A program made the translations under genes and the position numbers. A model generated the notes under the pieces. It saw only the letters and a program-made list of their open reading frames with translations, ran no database searches and was not told the DNA's origin. From the NCBI GenBank assembly GCA_963812795.1, contig CAWEWG010000008.1, positions 1 to 64,000 of the forward strand: DNA of 64,000 bases, in the 5' to 3' direction. Shown piece after piece: positions 23,943 through 33,422 of the stretch. The stretch comes from Hyphomicrobium_A sp963812795. Lineage in GTDB: Bacteria; Pseudomonadota; Alphaproteobacteria; Rhizobiales; Hyphomicrobiaceae. Within the stretch, counting starts at the first letter, position 1; every line of letters begins with the position of its first letter.

Positions 23943-25030
23943 ACCTCGAGGGGCTTTGCCGCCCAATCGGCTGCGCGACGACCGACGAGGCCGGCAATCG
24001 ACCGTGCCCCGGCTTGGCGGACCGCGGCTGCGAGGGTGTCCTTGATGCGCTGGATCAGACCCGGGCCCTCGTAGATCAGGCCGGTGTAGAGCTGCACCAG
24101 CGTGGCGCCGGCCTCGATCTTGGCGAGCGCCGCTGCGCCGCTGTCGATGCCGCCGATGCCGATGAGCGGTATCTGCCCCGCCGTTGCCTGATGCACGCGC
24201 GCGAGCATGACGGTGGAGCGATGGAACAGCGGGCGCCCGGATAGGCCCCCTGCCTGTCGAGCCTCGGCGTCGCTGAGGCCGGCTCGCGACAGCGTCGTGT
24301 TGGAGACGGCGATGCCGTCGACGCCCTGCGCCGCAAGCTGCATGACTATGGCCCCGAACGCGTGCTCGGCGATGTCGGGTGCCAGCTTGACGACGATCGG
24401 ACGCTTCGGCTTGCCCGCCTGCAACAGTCGGGCACGCGTATCGAGCAGGCGCTGCAGGAGGCGTTCGAGGGCGGCGGGATCCTGCAGGTCGCGCAGGCCC
24501 GGTGTGTTGGGGGAAGATATGTTGATCGTGAAATAACTTGCGACGTCGTAGAACGTCTCCATGCCGCGCACATAGTCGGCGATACGGTCGGGGGAATCTT
24601 TGTTGGCGCCGATGTTGACGCCGACAACGCCGCGTCCGCTGCGGCGTTGCAGCCGCGCGAGTGCGGGAGCATGCCCGCCGTTGTTGAAGCCGAGCCGGTT
24701 GATGATGGCGTGGTCGCGCCGTAGCCGGAACACGCGCGGGGAGGGATTGCCGAGTTGCGGTACGGGTGTCACCGTGCCGATCTCGGCAAAGCCACAGCCA
24801 AGCTGCAGGATGGCGTCGGGAACGCGTGCATCCTTGTCGAAACCCGCTGCAATTCCAACGGGGTTGGGCAGCGTCAAGCCGGCGAACGTGACGCCGAGCG
24901 CAGCATCGTCCGGTGCGGACGCAGCGGGAAACACGCCGAGTTCCAGCGATTTCAATGTCATCTCATGCGCTTGCTCGGGCGGCAGCAGGGTCAGCGCGCG
25001 AGGTGCAAAATCAAACAGCACTTTCAGCAT
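23939..25030 (-). CDS. pyrD: Dihydroorotate dehydrogenase, quinone-dependent (class 2)
   Basis: 363 aa. Oxidises dihydroorotate to orotate in pyrimidine synthesis, passing electrons to ubiquinone at the inner membrane. FMN and substrate contacts are visible: GIAAGFDKDARVP, the NRLGFNNGG loop, FTINISSPNTPGLR with the class 2 catalytic serine, VVKLAPD, and IGIGGIDSG. The N-terminal membrane-associating helices (FDFAPRALTLLPPEQAHEM) confirm class 2. The start overlaps the end of the upstream DUF952 gene by 7 bases. Confidence 0.95.
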   Translation of the reverse strand: MLKVLFDFAPRALTLLPPEQAHEMTLKSLELGVFPAASAPDDAALGVTFAGLTLPNPVGIAAGFDKDARVPDAILQLGCGFAEIGTVTPVPQLGNPSPRVFRLRRDHAIINRLGFNNGGHAPALARLQRRSGRGVVGVNIGANKDSPDRIADYVRGMETFYDVASYFTINISSPNTPGLRDLQDPAALERLLQRLLDTRARLLQAGKPKRPIVVKLAPDIAEHAFGAIVMQLAAQGVDGIAVSNTTLSRAGLSDAEARQAGGLSGRPLFHRSTVMLARVHQATAGQIPLIGIGGIDSGAAALAKIEAGATLVQLYTGLIYEGPGLIQRIKDTLAAAVRQAGARSIAGLVGRRAADWAAKPLEV

Positions 25031-25386
25031 GCCGCTAATTCCTTGGGCAACATAGGCACGCCGTCCGCGCCGAGCGGAAGCGCAAATACGGCACGGGCGC
25101 CGGCGGTCGGCAGTGCGGCGTAGAGGTGCGGGAAGTAATCGCCGCCGCGCGAGACCTCCCAACGCAGCGTCGCACCAAGAACGTGCGTTTCAAATTGGAT
25201 CAACACGAGATCGTGCTTGCCGCGGAAGTGCTTGGCGAGCGTGCCGGCGATCTGCTCGCGCGTCGACAAATGGATATACCCATCACGCTCATCGTCCGCC
25301 GAGCCGATGAACACGCCGCTGCGACACGCGTCCTCCCACGCCGGGCGCGGCAACACCTTGAATACGAATTGTCGAGCCGTTGTCAT
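25024..25386 (-). CDS. DUF952 family protein upstream of pyrD
   Basis: 120 aa from ATG 25386 (MTTARQFVFKVLPRPAW). Contains the DUF952 signature DGYIHLSTREQ and the DLVLIQFE strand; the fold resembles small ADP-ribosyltransferase-like proteins, but no function is established. The stop overlaps pyrD's start, so they are translationally coupled, a linkage common in alphaproteobacteria. Confidence 0.85.
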   Translation of the reverse strand: MTTARQFVFKVLPRPAWEDACRSGVFIGSADDERDGYIHLSTREQIAGTLAKHFRGKHDLVLIQFETHVLGATLRWEVSRGGDYFPHLYAALPTAGARAVFALPLGADGVPMLPKELAAC

Positions 25387-25628
25387 CGCTTGGACCGCGC
25401 TGCGCCGTGCACAAGTTCTTTTTTCGTGCGCGGCCGCGATGTTTGCGCGCGCGACGCAGCGCCGCTTGCGTGTTGCCCTGCGCGCACGCGGCACAAACAG
25501 CGTTCGCTGCGAAGGTCCTTTTCTGATATCGCGACTGTCCGGCAAAGCATAGTCATGTTACCTTCACGGAAGTGTCGCTTTCCGGTCCTGCCGCGATGTC
25601 GCGAAGGCCAAACAAAAAATAAATCGTG

Positions 25629-27380
25629 ATGTTTCCTGGTCTGCCAACAGCGTCTGTGACCCTTACGAATCTCTTCTCCGCACCCTTCCATTTTTCTGTG
25701 CCCTGTTACCAGAGGCCGTACTCGTGGACTACAAAGGAAGCGGGCCAGCTCCTCGAGGATATTCTCGGGGCTGCGGGGCTTAGCGGTGGGGCCGGCAGCG
25801 AGGAGCCCGACTACTTTCTCGGCACGATCATTCTCATCGACGGTGCTGGTGGCGACCTGCCCAAGGCGCGTGAACGGGATCCTCGGCTGTTCGAGATCAT
25901 CGACGGTCAGCAACGCCTCGTGACGCTGGCCATGATCGCCGCCATCCTGCGTGATCTGGGGACCGAGCGGTGGCGATGGGGCGCGCGCAATCGGCTCGAC
26001 TTGCTCATCGCCGCCAATTCCGCGGCCACCAAGCAACACGGCATAAAATTCCGCGTGGAGGTCAGCGCCCGCGAGCAGGCCTTCCTCGAAACCTACGTGC
26101 AGATGCGCGGCGGCTGCTCCGTCACGCCCGACGAGGAAGCGGCCAACGAGGCCGAGGAGCGTCTCCTCACGGTGCGCGCCCATTTCATCCGCGAGCTGTC
26201 AACGCTCGATGAGGCCGACCGGCGCCGCCTTGCCGACTACCTTTGCGATCAGTGCCACTTCGTCGTGGTGCTGACGCGCGACATCGACCGCGCCCACCGA
26301 CTATTCACCGTGCTCAACGAGCGCGGACGCTCGCTGCAGCGCAACGACATCCTCAAGGCGGAGCTGCTCAAGAACATCCCCGACGCGCGCCGCGACGAGG
26401 CGCTGGAGAAGTGGGACCGTGCCGCACGGCTTCTGGGGGGCAAGTTCGAGACGTTCTTCACGCACGTGTTCAGCATCTACGGCCGCGGCGACGGCAAGAT
26501 CATCGCCGGCGTCCGCCGCACCATCAAGGAGGTCGGCGGCCCGGAAGCGTTCCTCGACGAGGTCGTCGGCCCGCTGTCGAAGGCGTACGACACGGTGCTG
26601 CGCGCCGCCGACGTCAACCTCAATCTCGACCCGGATGCGCGCCGCTACCTCGTTTGCCTCGGGCGTCTGCCGGAGGGAGATTGGGCGCCGGCAGCGATAC
26701 TCGCCGTGCACCAGTACGCCGAGGATCCCGAGCGGGCGACGTTGCTGCTGCGCGAGATCGACCGCCTCGTGCACTTGCTGCGGGCGCTGTGTCTTGGCAC
26801 CGGCAAGCGCGTGCGCCGCCTCGGCAATGTCGTTGCGCTGATCAAGTCGCGCGCGCCGGTGAGCCCGGGGGAGGGGCCGTTCCAGTTGACGCGCGATGAA
26901 GTGCGCAATATCGGCTATCACCTGCGGACGCTGTACCGGCGCGACGCGCAAGTGTGCAAGCAGCTGCTGCTGCGCCTAAACGACGAGCTGACGCGCTCGA
27001 CCACCGTGCTCGACCCCAAGGACTACAGCGTCGAGCACGTGCTGCCGCAGCGCCCCGGTGCGGCCAGCGAGTGGCGGCGCTGGTATCCGGACGCGGAGGA
27101 GCGCGAGGCCTGCACCGAAAGCATCGGCAATCTCGTCGCCGTCACCCAGAAGCAGAACGACCGGGCACGCAACCAGGAATTCGCGCGCAAGCGGGAAATC
27201 TATCGCGGCTCGCATGACGACCCGCCGGTGCTGGCCATCACGCGCGACGCCGTTGAGGCGAGCGTATGGCGGGCAGCGGAGATCCGCGCCCGCGAGGCCA
27301 AGCTGCTCGGTTTGATGCGCGATATCTGGGATCTCGACGTCGTCGGCATGCCGGGCGCCCGCAGCAACGATGTCGCCTAG
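25629..27380 (+). CDS. DUF262-DUF1524 nuclease (GmrSD-like), possible type IV restriction or anti-phage protein
   Basis: 583 aa. The N-terminal DUF262 domain carries YQRPYSW (about residue 28) and the ParB-like NTPase motif IIDGQQRLVTL (about 90); the central region is helical; the C-terminal DUF1524 His-Me finger nuclease is marked by SVEHVLPQRP (about 467) and IGNLVAVTQKQNDRARN. Both halves of a GmrSD-type enzyme are therefore in one chain. Relatives (GmrSD, BrxU, SspE) use nucleotide hydrolysis to cleave modified or phosphorothioate phage DNA. ATG 25629 is preferred to the GTG one codon upstream; no strong ribosome site is seen. It stands alone between pyrD and lysS, without methylase, Dnd/Ssp or BREX genes. 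Confidence 0.88.
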   Translation: MFPGLPTASVTLTNLFSAPFHFSVPCYQRPYSWTTKEAGQLLEDILGAAGLSGGAGSEEPDYFLGTIILIDGAGGDLPKARERDPRLFEIIDGQQRLVTLAMIAAILRDLGTERWRWGARNRLDLLIAANSAATKQHGIKFRVEVSAREQAFLETYVQMRGGCSVTPDEEAANEAEERLLTVRAHFIRELSTLDEADRRRLADYLCDQCHFVVVLTRDIDRAHRLFTVLNERGRSLQRNDILKAELLKNIPDARRDEALEKWDRAARLLGGKFETFFTHVFSIYGRGDGKIIAGVRRTIKEVGGPEAFLDEVVGPLSKAYDTVLRAADVNLNLDPDARRYLVCLGRLPEGDWAPAAILAVHQYAEDPERATLLLREIDRLVHLLRALCLGTGKRVRRLGNVVALIKSRAPVSPGEGPFQLTRDEVRNIGYHLRTLYRRDAQVCKQLLLRLNDELTRSTTVLDPKDYSVEHVLPQRPGAASEWRRWYPDAEEREACTESIGNLVAVTQKQNDRARNQEFARKREIYRGSHDDPPVLAITRDAVEASVWRAAEIRAREAKLLGLMRDIWDLDVVGMPGARSNDVA

Positions 27381-29033
27381 CTAGGCCGCCTTGGTCAGCT
27401 CGCCGTTCAACGCCTTGTCGATCAGGGCGCATGTTTCCTGGATGCCGTAGACCTGGATGAAACTGCCGAAACGCGGTCCCTTCTCCTCGCCCAGCAGCAC
27501 CTCGTAGATAGCGTTGAACCAGGCGTTGGATACGCCCGGCCGCTCCGGCGTGGCGCCCTTGGCGTTGGGATCCTGATAGCGCGGAATGGCACGGCCAACG
27601 TCGTAGATGATGCCCTGCAGATCCTCGGCCGTGGCGTTCGCTGCCGCGCTTTGCAGTGACATCGATAGCGCTCGCAGCGCCGCCGCCTCGATATCGTCGG
27701 CGGGCCGGTACTTTTTGCGCGGCTTGACGAAGTCGGCGTAGTAGCGGACGGCGTAGCCGGCGAGCTCATCGAGCAGGGGGTGCGTCTGTGGTGTGACGCC
27801 CTGCGCGTGGCGGCGAATGAAACCCCACAGCACATCCTTGTCGTGCGCGTTGGAGGCAGCGACGAGATTGAGCAGCAGCGCGTAGGTCAGCGGCATGTCG
27901 GCGGCGGGCGGATTGCCGGCGTGCACATGCCAGACGGCGTTGTCGAGTTTGGCTTTGCCGTCCTGGCGCGGATAGGCGGCGAGCAACTGCAAGTAGTCAT
28001 CGACCGCACGCGGGATGACGTCGAAGTACAGCCGCTTTGCCGACTTCGGCTTCTGGAACATGAACAGCGACAGGCTCTCAGGGCTGGCGTAGCGCAACCA
28101 CTCGTCGATGGTCAGGCCGTTGCCCTTCGACTTGGAGATCTTCTCCCCCTTGTCATCGAGGAACAGCTCGTAGTTGAAGCCTTCGGGCGGCACGCCGCCG
28201 AGCGCTTTGCAGATGCGTGAGGATAGCGTCACGGATTCGATGAGATCCTTGCCGGCCATCTCGTAGTCGACGCCGAGCGCCGTCCAGCGAAGTGCCCAAT
28301 CGGCCTTCCACTGGCACTTGACGGCACCGCCGGTGACCGTCGTCTCGACCTTCTTGCCGCTATCGGGGTCGACGTAGACGATGGTGCCCTTCTTCGGATG
28401 CCGCTCGACCATCGGCACCTGCAGAACGCGCCCCGATGTCGGCGATACGGGAAGGAACGGCGAGTACGTGGCGCGTCGCTCCGGCCCGAGCGTCGGCAGG
28501 ATGATGTCCATGACCTTGTCGTAGGCCTTGAGCATCGCCAACAGCGTCTCGTCGAAGCGCCCCGACTTGTAGGCCTCGGTCGCCGACATGAACTCGTAGG
28601 AAAAGCCGAAACGGTCGAGGAAGGCGCGCAGCATGGCGTTGTTGTGGTGCGCGAAGCTCTGGAACTTGCCGAAGGGGTCGGGCACCACGGTCAGCGGCTT
28701 GTTGAGGGCGGCGTGCAGCAGCTCTTGATTGGGCACGTTGGACGGAACCTTGCGCAGGCCGTCCATGTCGTCGGAGAAGCAGATGAGCCGCGTCTTCCAC
28801 CGCCCCTCGGTGAGCAGCTCGAATGCGTGTCGCACCATGCTGGTGCGCGCCACCTCGCCGAACGTGCCGATGTGCGGCAAACCCGAAGGCCCATACCCCG
28901 TCTCGAAGATGACCGTCTTCTCGGCGCCGCCCTTCAACTTCTCCAGTCGGGTAACAAGCCGGCGCGCCTCCTCGAACGGCCAGGCCCTGGCTTCGTAGAC
29001 GGCAGACGAGACGGCGGCTTCGGACGTGGACAT
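27381..29033 (-). CDS. lysS: Lysyl-tRNA synthetase, class I
   Basis: 550 aa. Charges tRNA-Lys with lysine. It is the class I (archaeal-type, LysK) enzyme, as in most rhizobial alphaproteobacteria: the HIGH-equivalent is LPHIGTFGE and the KMSKS-equivalent is KISKSKG, in a Rossmann catalytic core followed by an alpha-helical anticodon-binding cage. Start at ATG 29033 (MSTSEAAVSS); the frame is open 33 codons further upstream but without family support. Its stop lies directly beside that of the convergent DUF262 gene. Confidence 0.95.
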   Translation of the reverse strand: MSTSEAAVSSAVYEARAWPFEEARRLVTRLEKLKGGAEKTVIFETGYGPSGLPHIGTFGEVARTSMVRHAFELLTEGRWKTRLICFSDDMDGLRKVPSNVPNQELLHAALNKPLTVVPDPFGKFQSFAHHNNAMLRAFLDRFGFSYEFMSATEAYKSGRFDETLLAMLKAYDKVMDIILPTLGPERRATYSPFLPVSPTSGRVLQVPMVERHPKKGTIVYVDPDSGKKVETTVTGGAVKCQWKADWALRWTALGVDYEMAGKDLIESVTLSSRICKALGGVPPEGFNYELFLDDKGEKISKSKGNGLTIDEWLRYASPESLSLFMFQKPKSAKRLYFDVIPRAVDDYLQLLAAYPRQDGKAKLDNAVWHVHAGNPPAADMPLTYALLLNLVAASNAHDKDVLWGFIRRHAQGVTPQTHPLLDELAGYAVRYYADFVKPRKKYRPADDIEAAALRALSMSLQSAAANATAEDLQGIIYDVGRAIPRYQDPNAKGATPERPGVSNAWFNAIYEVLLGEEKGPRFGSFIQVYGIQETCALIDKALNGELTKAA

Positions 29034-29190
29034 AGAGGGGGCGGCTTCTGAGGTTGGGCCGGAAGGCCGGTGCTGGAAGTGAAACGCGGGGAACCCTATG
29101 TTCCGCCCGGCGCTTGCGTCAACGCCGTTCACGTGGGACGGCGGCGCTTCGGCGCCCTGGCGAGCCGCCGAACGAGGGAGATGCCGTCAC

Positions 29191-29622
29191 GTGCGCGCGA
29201 AAAGCACCGCCAAGCCCCGGCTGACGCCGCAGGAGGCCCTCATCTATGCGATGGTGACGGTTGCCGCAGCCGATCGGACGATAAGCGAGCACGAGCTCGC
29301 TCGCATCAACACCATGGTGCGCGAGCTGCCCGCCTTTCACGGCATCGGCGAAAGCTGGCTGAGCCATGAGGCGCAGAACTGCGGGCGGGTGCTCGCCAAG
29401 CCCGACGGCATCCAGACGGTGGTCGGCATGATCGTCGATGGCGTGTCGCAGAGCCTGCGCGAGACGGCCTATGCGCTGGCGGCCGAGGTCGCGGCTAGCG
29501 ACCTGAAGATCCGCGATGACGAGCGCAATTTTCTGACGCTGCTCGCAGAGGGACTGAACATTGATCCGCTGGTGCGCGCGGCGCTGGAACGCAGCGCACA
29601 TGCGCGGCACATGCGGACGTAG
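29191..29622 (+). CDS. TerB-family (tellurite-resistance TerB-like) protein
   Basis: 143 aa from GTG 29191 (VRAKSTAKPRLTPQEAL), with GGGAG about 11 bases upstream. All-helical TerB/DjlA-type domain with two acidic repeats, VAAADRTISEHELARI and VAASDLKIRDDERNFL, which bind divalent metal in the family. Despite the name, isolated TerB proteins have no proven tellurite role. Divergent from lysS; no other ter genes are nearby. Confidence 0.85.
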   Translation: MRAKSTAKPRLTPQEALIYAMVTVAAADRTISEHELARINTMVRELPAFHGIGESWLSHEAQNCGRVLAKPDGIQTVVGMIVDGVSQSLRETAYALAAEVAASDLKIRDDERNFLTLLAEGLNIDPLVRAALERSAHARHMRT

Positions 29623-29824
29623 TCCAAGCGGCACGTGTTCATCATATATAGTTTAGAGCATCAGGAGGATTGTGAAACTTGCGATGCAAAGACGGCCCAA
29701 TTCCCGGCTTTGAATTAATCGAAAGCGATTTCGTAACCCAATCTTTATTCGAATTTGTGATCGAATGCTGATCGGCGAATGTAGTCCAGAGGATTGGACA
29801 TAGCCCACAGAGGCGATCTGTTTC

Positions 29825-31981
29825 ATGCGCGGGCGCGAATATCTTATCGACCCGGAGTATGCGCCCCACACTCCCATCGCGTTGTTCGACGAGCACGGCA
29901 AATTGCACGGCTGGTCGCCGACGTTCGCCGATGACTGCGCGCCATCGACGGTCGAGTTCCGCCTCAATCGGATAAGCGACTTCTGGCCGGAGTTCGACGC
30001 GGTTCGCTGGGCCGACATATGGCGAAAGACGCAAGTCGACGGCTCGGCCACCATCGTCCACGTGCTCGCCCGCAACAGGCAGTGCGAGCACAGCGAGATG
30101 ATCGAGCTCGAGATCGGTCAATTCCTCGCCCACGATACGCCGCTTGCGAAAGTCGAGATACGCCGGGCGGCGTCGCGGCGTCTGCAACTGCTGCAGCAGG
30201 ATATGCTCGAGGCGATGGCCAGTGGCGTGCCGCTCAAAGGCATCTTGGAATCGCTTTGCAGACGGGTCGAGGCCATGGCCCCATCGGTCATTTGCTCGGT
30301 GCTGGCTGTCGACCGCGGTCTCCAGCTCCGCCATATCGCCAGCCCTAGCCTCCCCCAGCACTACTCCGCCGCCATCGACGGATTGCTTATCGGTCCCAAG
30401 ACAGGTTCGTGCGGCACTGCCGCATTCCGCGGCGAACCGGTCGAGGTAACCGATATTGCCACCGATCCGCTGTGGGAAGACTTCAAGCACCTCGCCCTGC
30501 CGCTCGGGCTGCGCGCATGCTGGTCAACGCCCATCAAGGGAGCCGATGGCGTCATCGGCGCCTTCGCATTCTATTATCCGCGTCCGCGCGGCCCGAATAT
30601 GCTCGAACGGCAGGTCGTGGCGACGTGCGTCAACCTCTGCACCATCGCCCTCGAGCATGAGAAAACGCGTGCCCGGGCCTACGAGCAGGCGTACGTCGAT
30701 CCGCTGACGCGTCTGCCAAATCGCGCGCGAATTCAGCAGCGCGTCAGCGAGACGATGGGCATCGTGGCTGAGACCGGCCAGCGTATTTGCGTGCAGTACA
30801 TCGGCCTCGACCACTTCCAGGCGGTCAATGAAATCCTTGGCTATGCGCAGGGTGACGAGCTGTTGCGCGTCATCGCCGCGCGCCTGCAAGGTCTGGTCAA
30901 GGATAGCGACGCCGTGGCCCGTATCGGCGGCGATGAGTATGCCGTCATCCAGGTCGGCGATTTCAGCGACGAGGACGTCGCGACGCGTGCGCGGCAGATC
31001 ATCGATCTTATCGGCGAGCCGTTTCTGGCTTGCGGCCAGCGGTTGGATCTCGGCGCCAGCGTCGGCATCGCCATCGGGCCCGATGACGGCAACACCGCCG
31101 ATGAGCTCATCCAGGACGCGGCCCTCGCCATGCGCCGCGTGAAGGAGTTGGGCCGCGGGTCGTACATGTTCTACGAAAAGGAGCTGAATGCTCGCATGCA
31201 GGCGCGTCGCCGCGCTAAATCAGAGCTGCGCGAGGCGGTCGCCGGCGAGCAGTTCGAGCTATATTTCCAGCCGATCATCGATCTAAACGGGTTCGAGATC
31301 GCCGGCGCCGAGGCGCTCATTCGCTGGCACCATCCCGAGCGCGGCATGGTTTCGCCGGCGGAGTTCATTCCGCTCGCCGAAAAGTGCGGCCTCATCGACC
31401 AACTTGGTGCCTGGGTGATCCGCGACGCCTGCCTCGCGGCTGCAACTTGGCCCGGCAATATGAGTGTGGCGGTAAACTTGTCGCCCGTGCAATTCGCCGG
31501 CCCGGGCCTGGTGCGCACGGTAGCCGCCGCGCTCGCCGAATCCGGACTCGATCCGGCCCGCCTGGAGCTGGAGATCACGGAGTCCGTGCTGCTGCACGAC
31601 AGCGCGGTGAATATCGCGATGCTGGACGAGCTGAGCCATCTGGGCGTTTCCATCGCTCTCGACGACTTCGGCACCGGCTATTCCTCGCTCAGCTACCTGC
31701 GGCGCTTCTCGTTCGACCGCATCAAGATCGATCACTCGTTCGTGCGCGATATCACCCACAACGAGGGCTCGCTGAAGATCGTGCGCGCCATTGTCATGCT
31801 GGCTCACAGTCTTGGTCTTGCGGTCACCGCCGAGGGCGTCGAGACGGACGATCAGCTCGCCGCTGTGAGGGGCGAAGGCTGCGACTCCGTGCAAGGTCAC
31901 TACACGGGCTCGCCCGTCCCGATTGCGAGCTTCCGTGAGCAGGTGGGAATTCCCGGTCGGGAACGGGTTTCTGCTGCCTGA
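29825..31981 (+). CDS. GAF-GGDEF-EAL cyclic-di-GMP signalling protein
   Basis: 718 aa, soluble. Residues 1-110 form a PAS-like module, 119-280 a GAF domain (SVLAVDRGLQLRHIASPSLP, GPKTGSCGTAAFRGE), 288-450 a GGDEF domain and 470-710 an EAL domain. The cyclase signature is RIGGDEYAV (GGDEY in place of GGDEF), and the phosphodiesterase shows AEALIRWHHPERG, the metal/catalytic DDFGTGYSSL and AEGVETDDQ. The EAL half looks complete, so net phosphodiesterase activity gated by the GAF sensor is likely; the cyclase half may be active or only bind GTP. No membrane segment. Confidence 0.93.
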   Translation: MRGREYLIDPEYAPHTPIALFDEHGKLHGWSPTFADDCAPSTVEFRLNRISDFWPEFDAVRWADIWRKTQVDGSATIVHVLARNRQCEHSEMIELEIGQFLAHDTPLAKVEIRRAASRRLQLLQQDMLEAMASGVPLKGILESLCRRVEAMAPSVICSVLAVDRGLQLRHIASPSLPQHYSAAIDGLLIGPKTGSCGTAAFRGEPVEVTDIATDPLWEDFKHLALPLGLRACWSTPIKGADGVIGAFAFYYPRPRGPNMLERQVVATCVNLCTIALEHEKTRARAYEQAYVDPLTRLPNRARIQQRVSETMGIVAETGQRICVQYIGLDHFQAVNEILGYAQGDELLRVIAARLQGLVKDSDAVARIGGDEYAVIQVGDFSDEDVATRARQIIDLIGEPFLACGQRLDLGASVGIAIGPDDGNTADELIQDAALAMRRVKELGRGSYMFYEKELNARMQARRRAKSELREAVAGEQFELYFQPIIDLNGFEIAGAEALIRWHHPERGMVSPAEFIPLAEKCGLIDQLGAWVIRDACLAAATWPGNMSVAVNLSPVQFAGPGLVRTVAAALAESGLDPARLELEITESVLLHDSAVNIAMLDELSHLGVSIALDDFGTGYSSLSYLRRFSFDRIKIDHSFVRDITHNEGSLKIVRAIVMLAHSLGLAVTAEGVETDDQLAAVRGEGCDSVQGHYTGSPVPIASFREQVGIPGRERVSAA

Positions 31982-32094
31982 GCTGCCGCAAAATCCCTCG
32001 CGCTTTTGCCACCCAAGGGTTACAATGTATCACTTCGCCGTCGTCGCGGCGCACCAACAAACTTGGGCTGCACGGCCCGTTCTGGGAGAGAATG

Positions 32095-32649
32095 ATGCGA
32101 CTACCGATTTCCGCAGTGCTGCTGTCCACCGCTGCCGTTGCAATCGCCGGCGGGGCGCATGCGGCGAGCCTCACGTCCGGCAAAAAGCTCGAGATCCGGG
32201 TCGAGGAGGCCAAGGTCGAGGAAGAGAAGAAGGCGCTGTGGGCGCAGTTCGGCGGCTGGTGTGCGATTGCCGAATGGCATCCCGCCGTGAAGACGTGCGA
32301 AGAATCCAAGGAAGGCGATGTCGAGTATCGCACCCTGACGCTGCAGGACGGCGGCAAGATCAAGGAAAAGCTGCTCGACAAGTCCGGCGCCAGCTACCGC
32401 TACGAGATCGTCGAGAGCCCGCTTCCGGTAAAGAACTACGAAGCCCAGTTCACCGTGACGCCCGATGACGATGACCTCGACGAGGTCAACATCGTCTGGG
32501 CCGCCACTTACGACGCCGCCGACGGGAAGGAAGACGCCGAGGCGCGCAAGACAATCGACGGCATCTTCAAGGACGGCATCGACAGCATCAAGGGCAAGCT
32601 CGGCGACAAGGTCGTCGAGAAGAAAAAGAAGAAGAAGGACGACGACTGA
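32095..32649 (+). CDS. Secreted SRPBCC (START-like) domain protein
   Basis: 184 aa with a signal peptide ending AGGAHAAS. The mature part resembles SRPBCC/polyketide-cyclase-like proteins (ALWAQFGGWCAIAEWHPAVKTCE, then YRYEIVESPLPVKNY), the type that includes MxaD of methylotrophs. The last 15 residues are an extreme lysine run followed by Asp (KKKKKKDDD). ATG at 32095 is preferred over the adjacent 32092 by spacing from GGGAGAG. Binding partner unknown; no methanol dehydrogenase genes in the window. Confidence 0.78.
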   Translation: MRLPISAVLLSTAAVAIAGGAHAASLTSGKKLEIRVEEAKVEEEKKALWAQFGGWCAIAEWHPAVKTCEESKEGDVEYRTLTLQDGGKIKEKLLDKSGASYRYEIVESPLPVKNYEAQFTVTPDDDDLDEVNIVWAATYDAADGKEDAEARKTIDGIFKDGIDSIKGKLGDKVVEKKKKKKDDD

Positions 32650-32651
32650 GC

Positions 32652-33312
32652 CTAGCTTCGCGACGGCGTGCCGACGCTGCCCGCGAAAGCGGCGATGGCG
32701 TCGGCGGCCAGCGCGAGATTGGCGGCGCGGGTGAAGCCGCTGCCGCCGCGCGGGCCGAGATCGTGGTCGCCGTCGCCCGCCCACCGGATTTCGATCTTAT
32801 CCGACAGCCGATAGCCCTCGACCTCGGCGCGCGCCCCGAACGGGTCGCGCTCGCCCTGGATGATCAGGGCGGGGCAACGCAGAGCCTCCAAGTGCACGGT
32901 GCGCAGGTTGTCGGGCTTGGCCGGCGGATGGAACGGGTAGCCGAGGCAGACCAGGCCCTCGATGAGGCCGGCCGCAAACAGCTCGTCGGCGACGAGGCTG
33001 GCGACGCGCCCGCCCATCGACTTGCCGCCGATAATTAGCTTCTGCCTATCCGCCCCCTGCGCGCGCAATTGCTCGACGGCGCGCCGCGTACTCCGGCATC
33101 AGCCGCTCGGCGCGGGGTGGCGGGCGCCGTTTCCCCTCGCTCCGCCTCGCCGCCATATAATCGAACTCGAATCGGGATACCTGCAGTCCACGCTCGGTTA
33201 GCAGAAGCGTCATTTTCTCGAGGAACGGGCTCGTCATCGCGGCCCCGGCCCCATGCGCCAGGGCGATGCGGGCGAACGCATCGGCAGGTCCAGCGTTGAG
33301 AAATTCGGTCAT
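32652..33312 (-). pseudogene. Alpha/beta hydrolase (dienelactone-hydrolase-like), one frame break
   Basis: Two frames join to about 215 residues. The first (from 33312) has IALAHGAGAAMTSPFLEKM and FEFDYMAARR; the second has GGKSMGGRVAS (nucleophile serine), the acid-loop IQGERDPFG and the histidine DGDHDLGPR. One extra base at 33077-33088, inside a GC-rich run, separates PEYAA from QLRAQGAD. This is the COG3571-type hydrolase with no assigned substrate. The clean catalytic triad on both sides favours a sequence error over decay. Its end lies three bases from the end of the SRPBCC gene. Confidence 0.8.
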
Positions 33313-33422
33313 GGGATCAAGGGCCTCTCGCCGCTGCGGGCGCTAACTTCGCAGATGCAACCGAAAGTCGCTTTTCGGCCGCACGTTTTTAGTATGGCCT
33401 GAACATTGCTTTGGGGGGAGCT

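Noticed and set aside
29191..29622. Tellurite-resistance operon
   Set aside because: Only a single TerB-like gene is present; terA, terC, terD and terE are absent.
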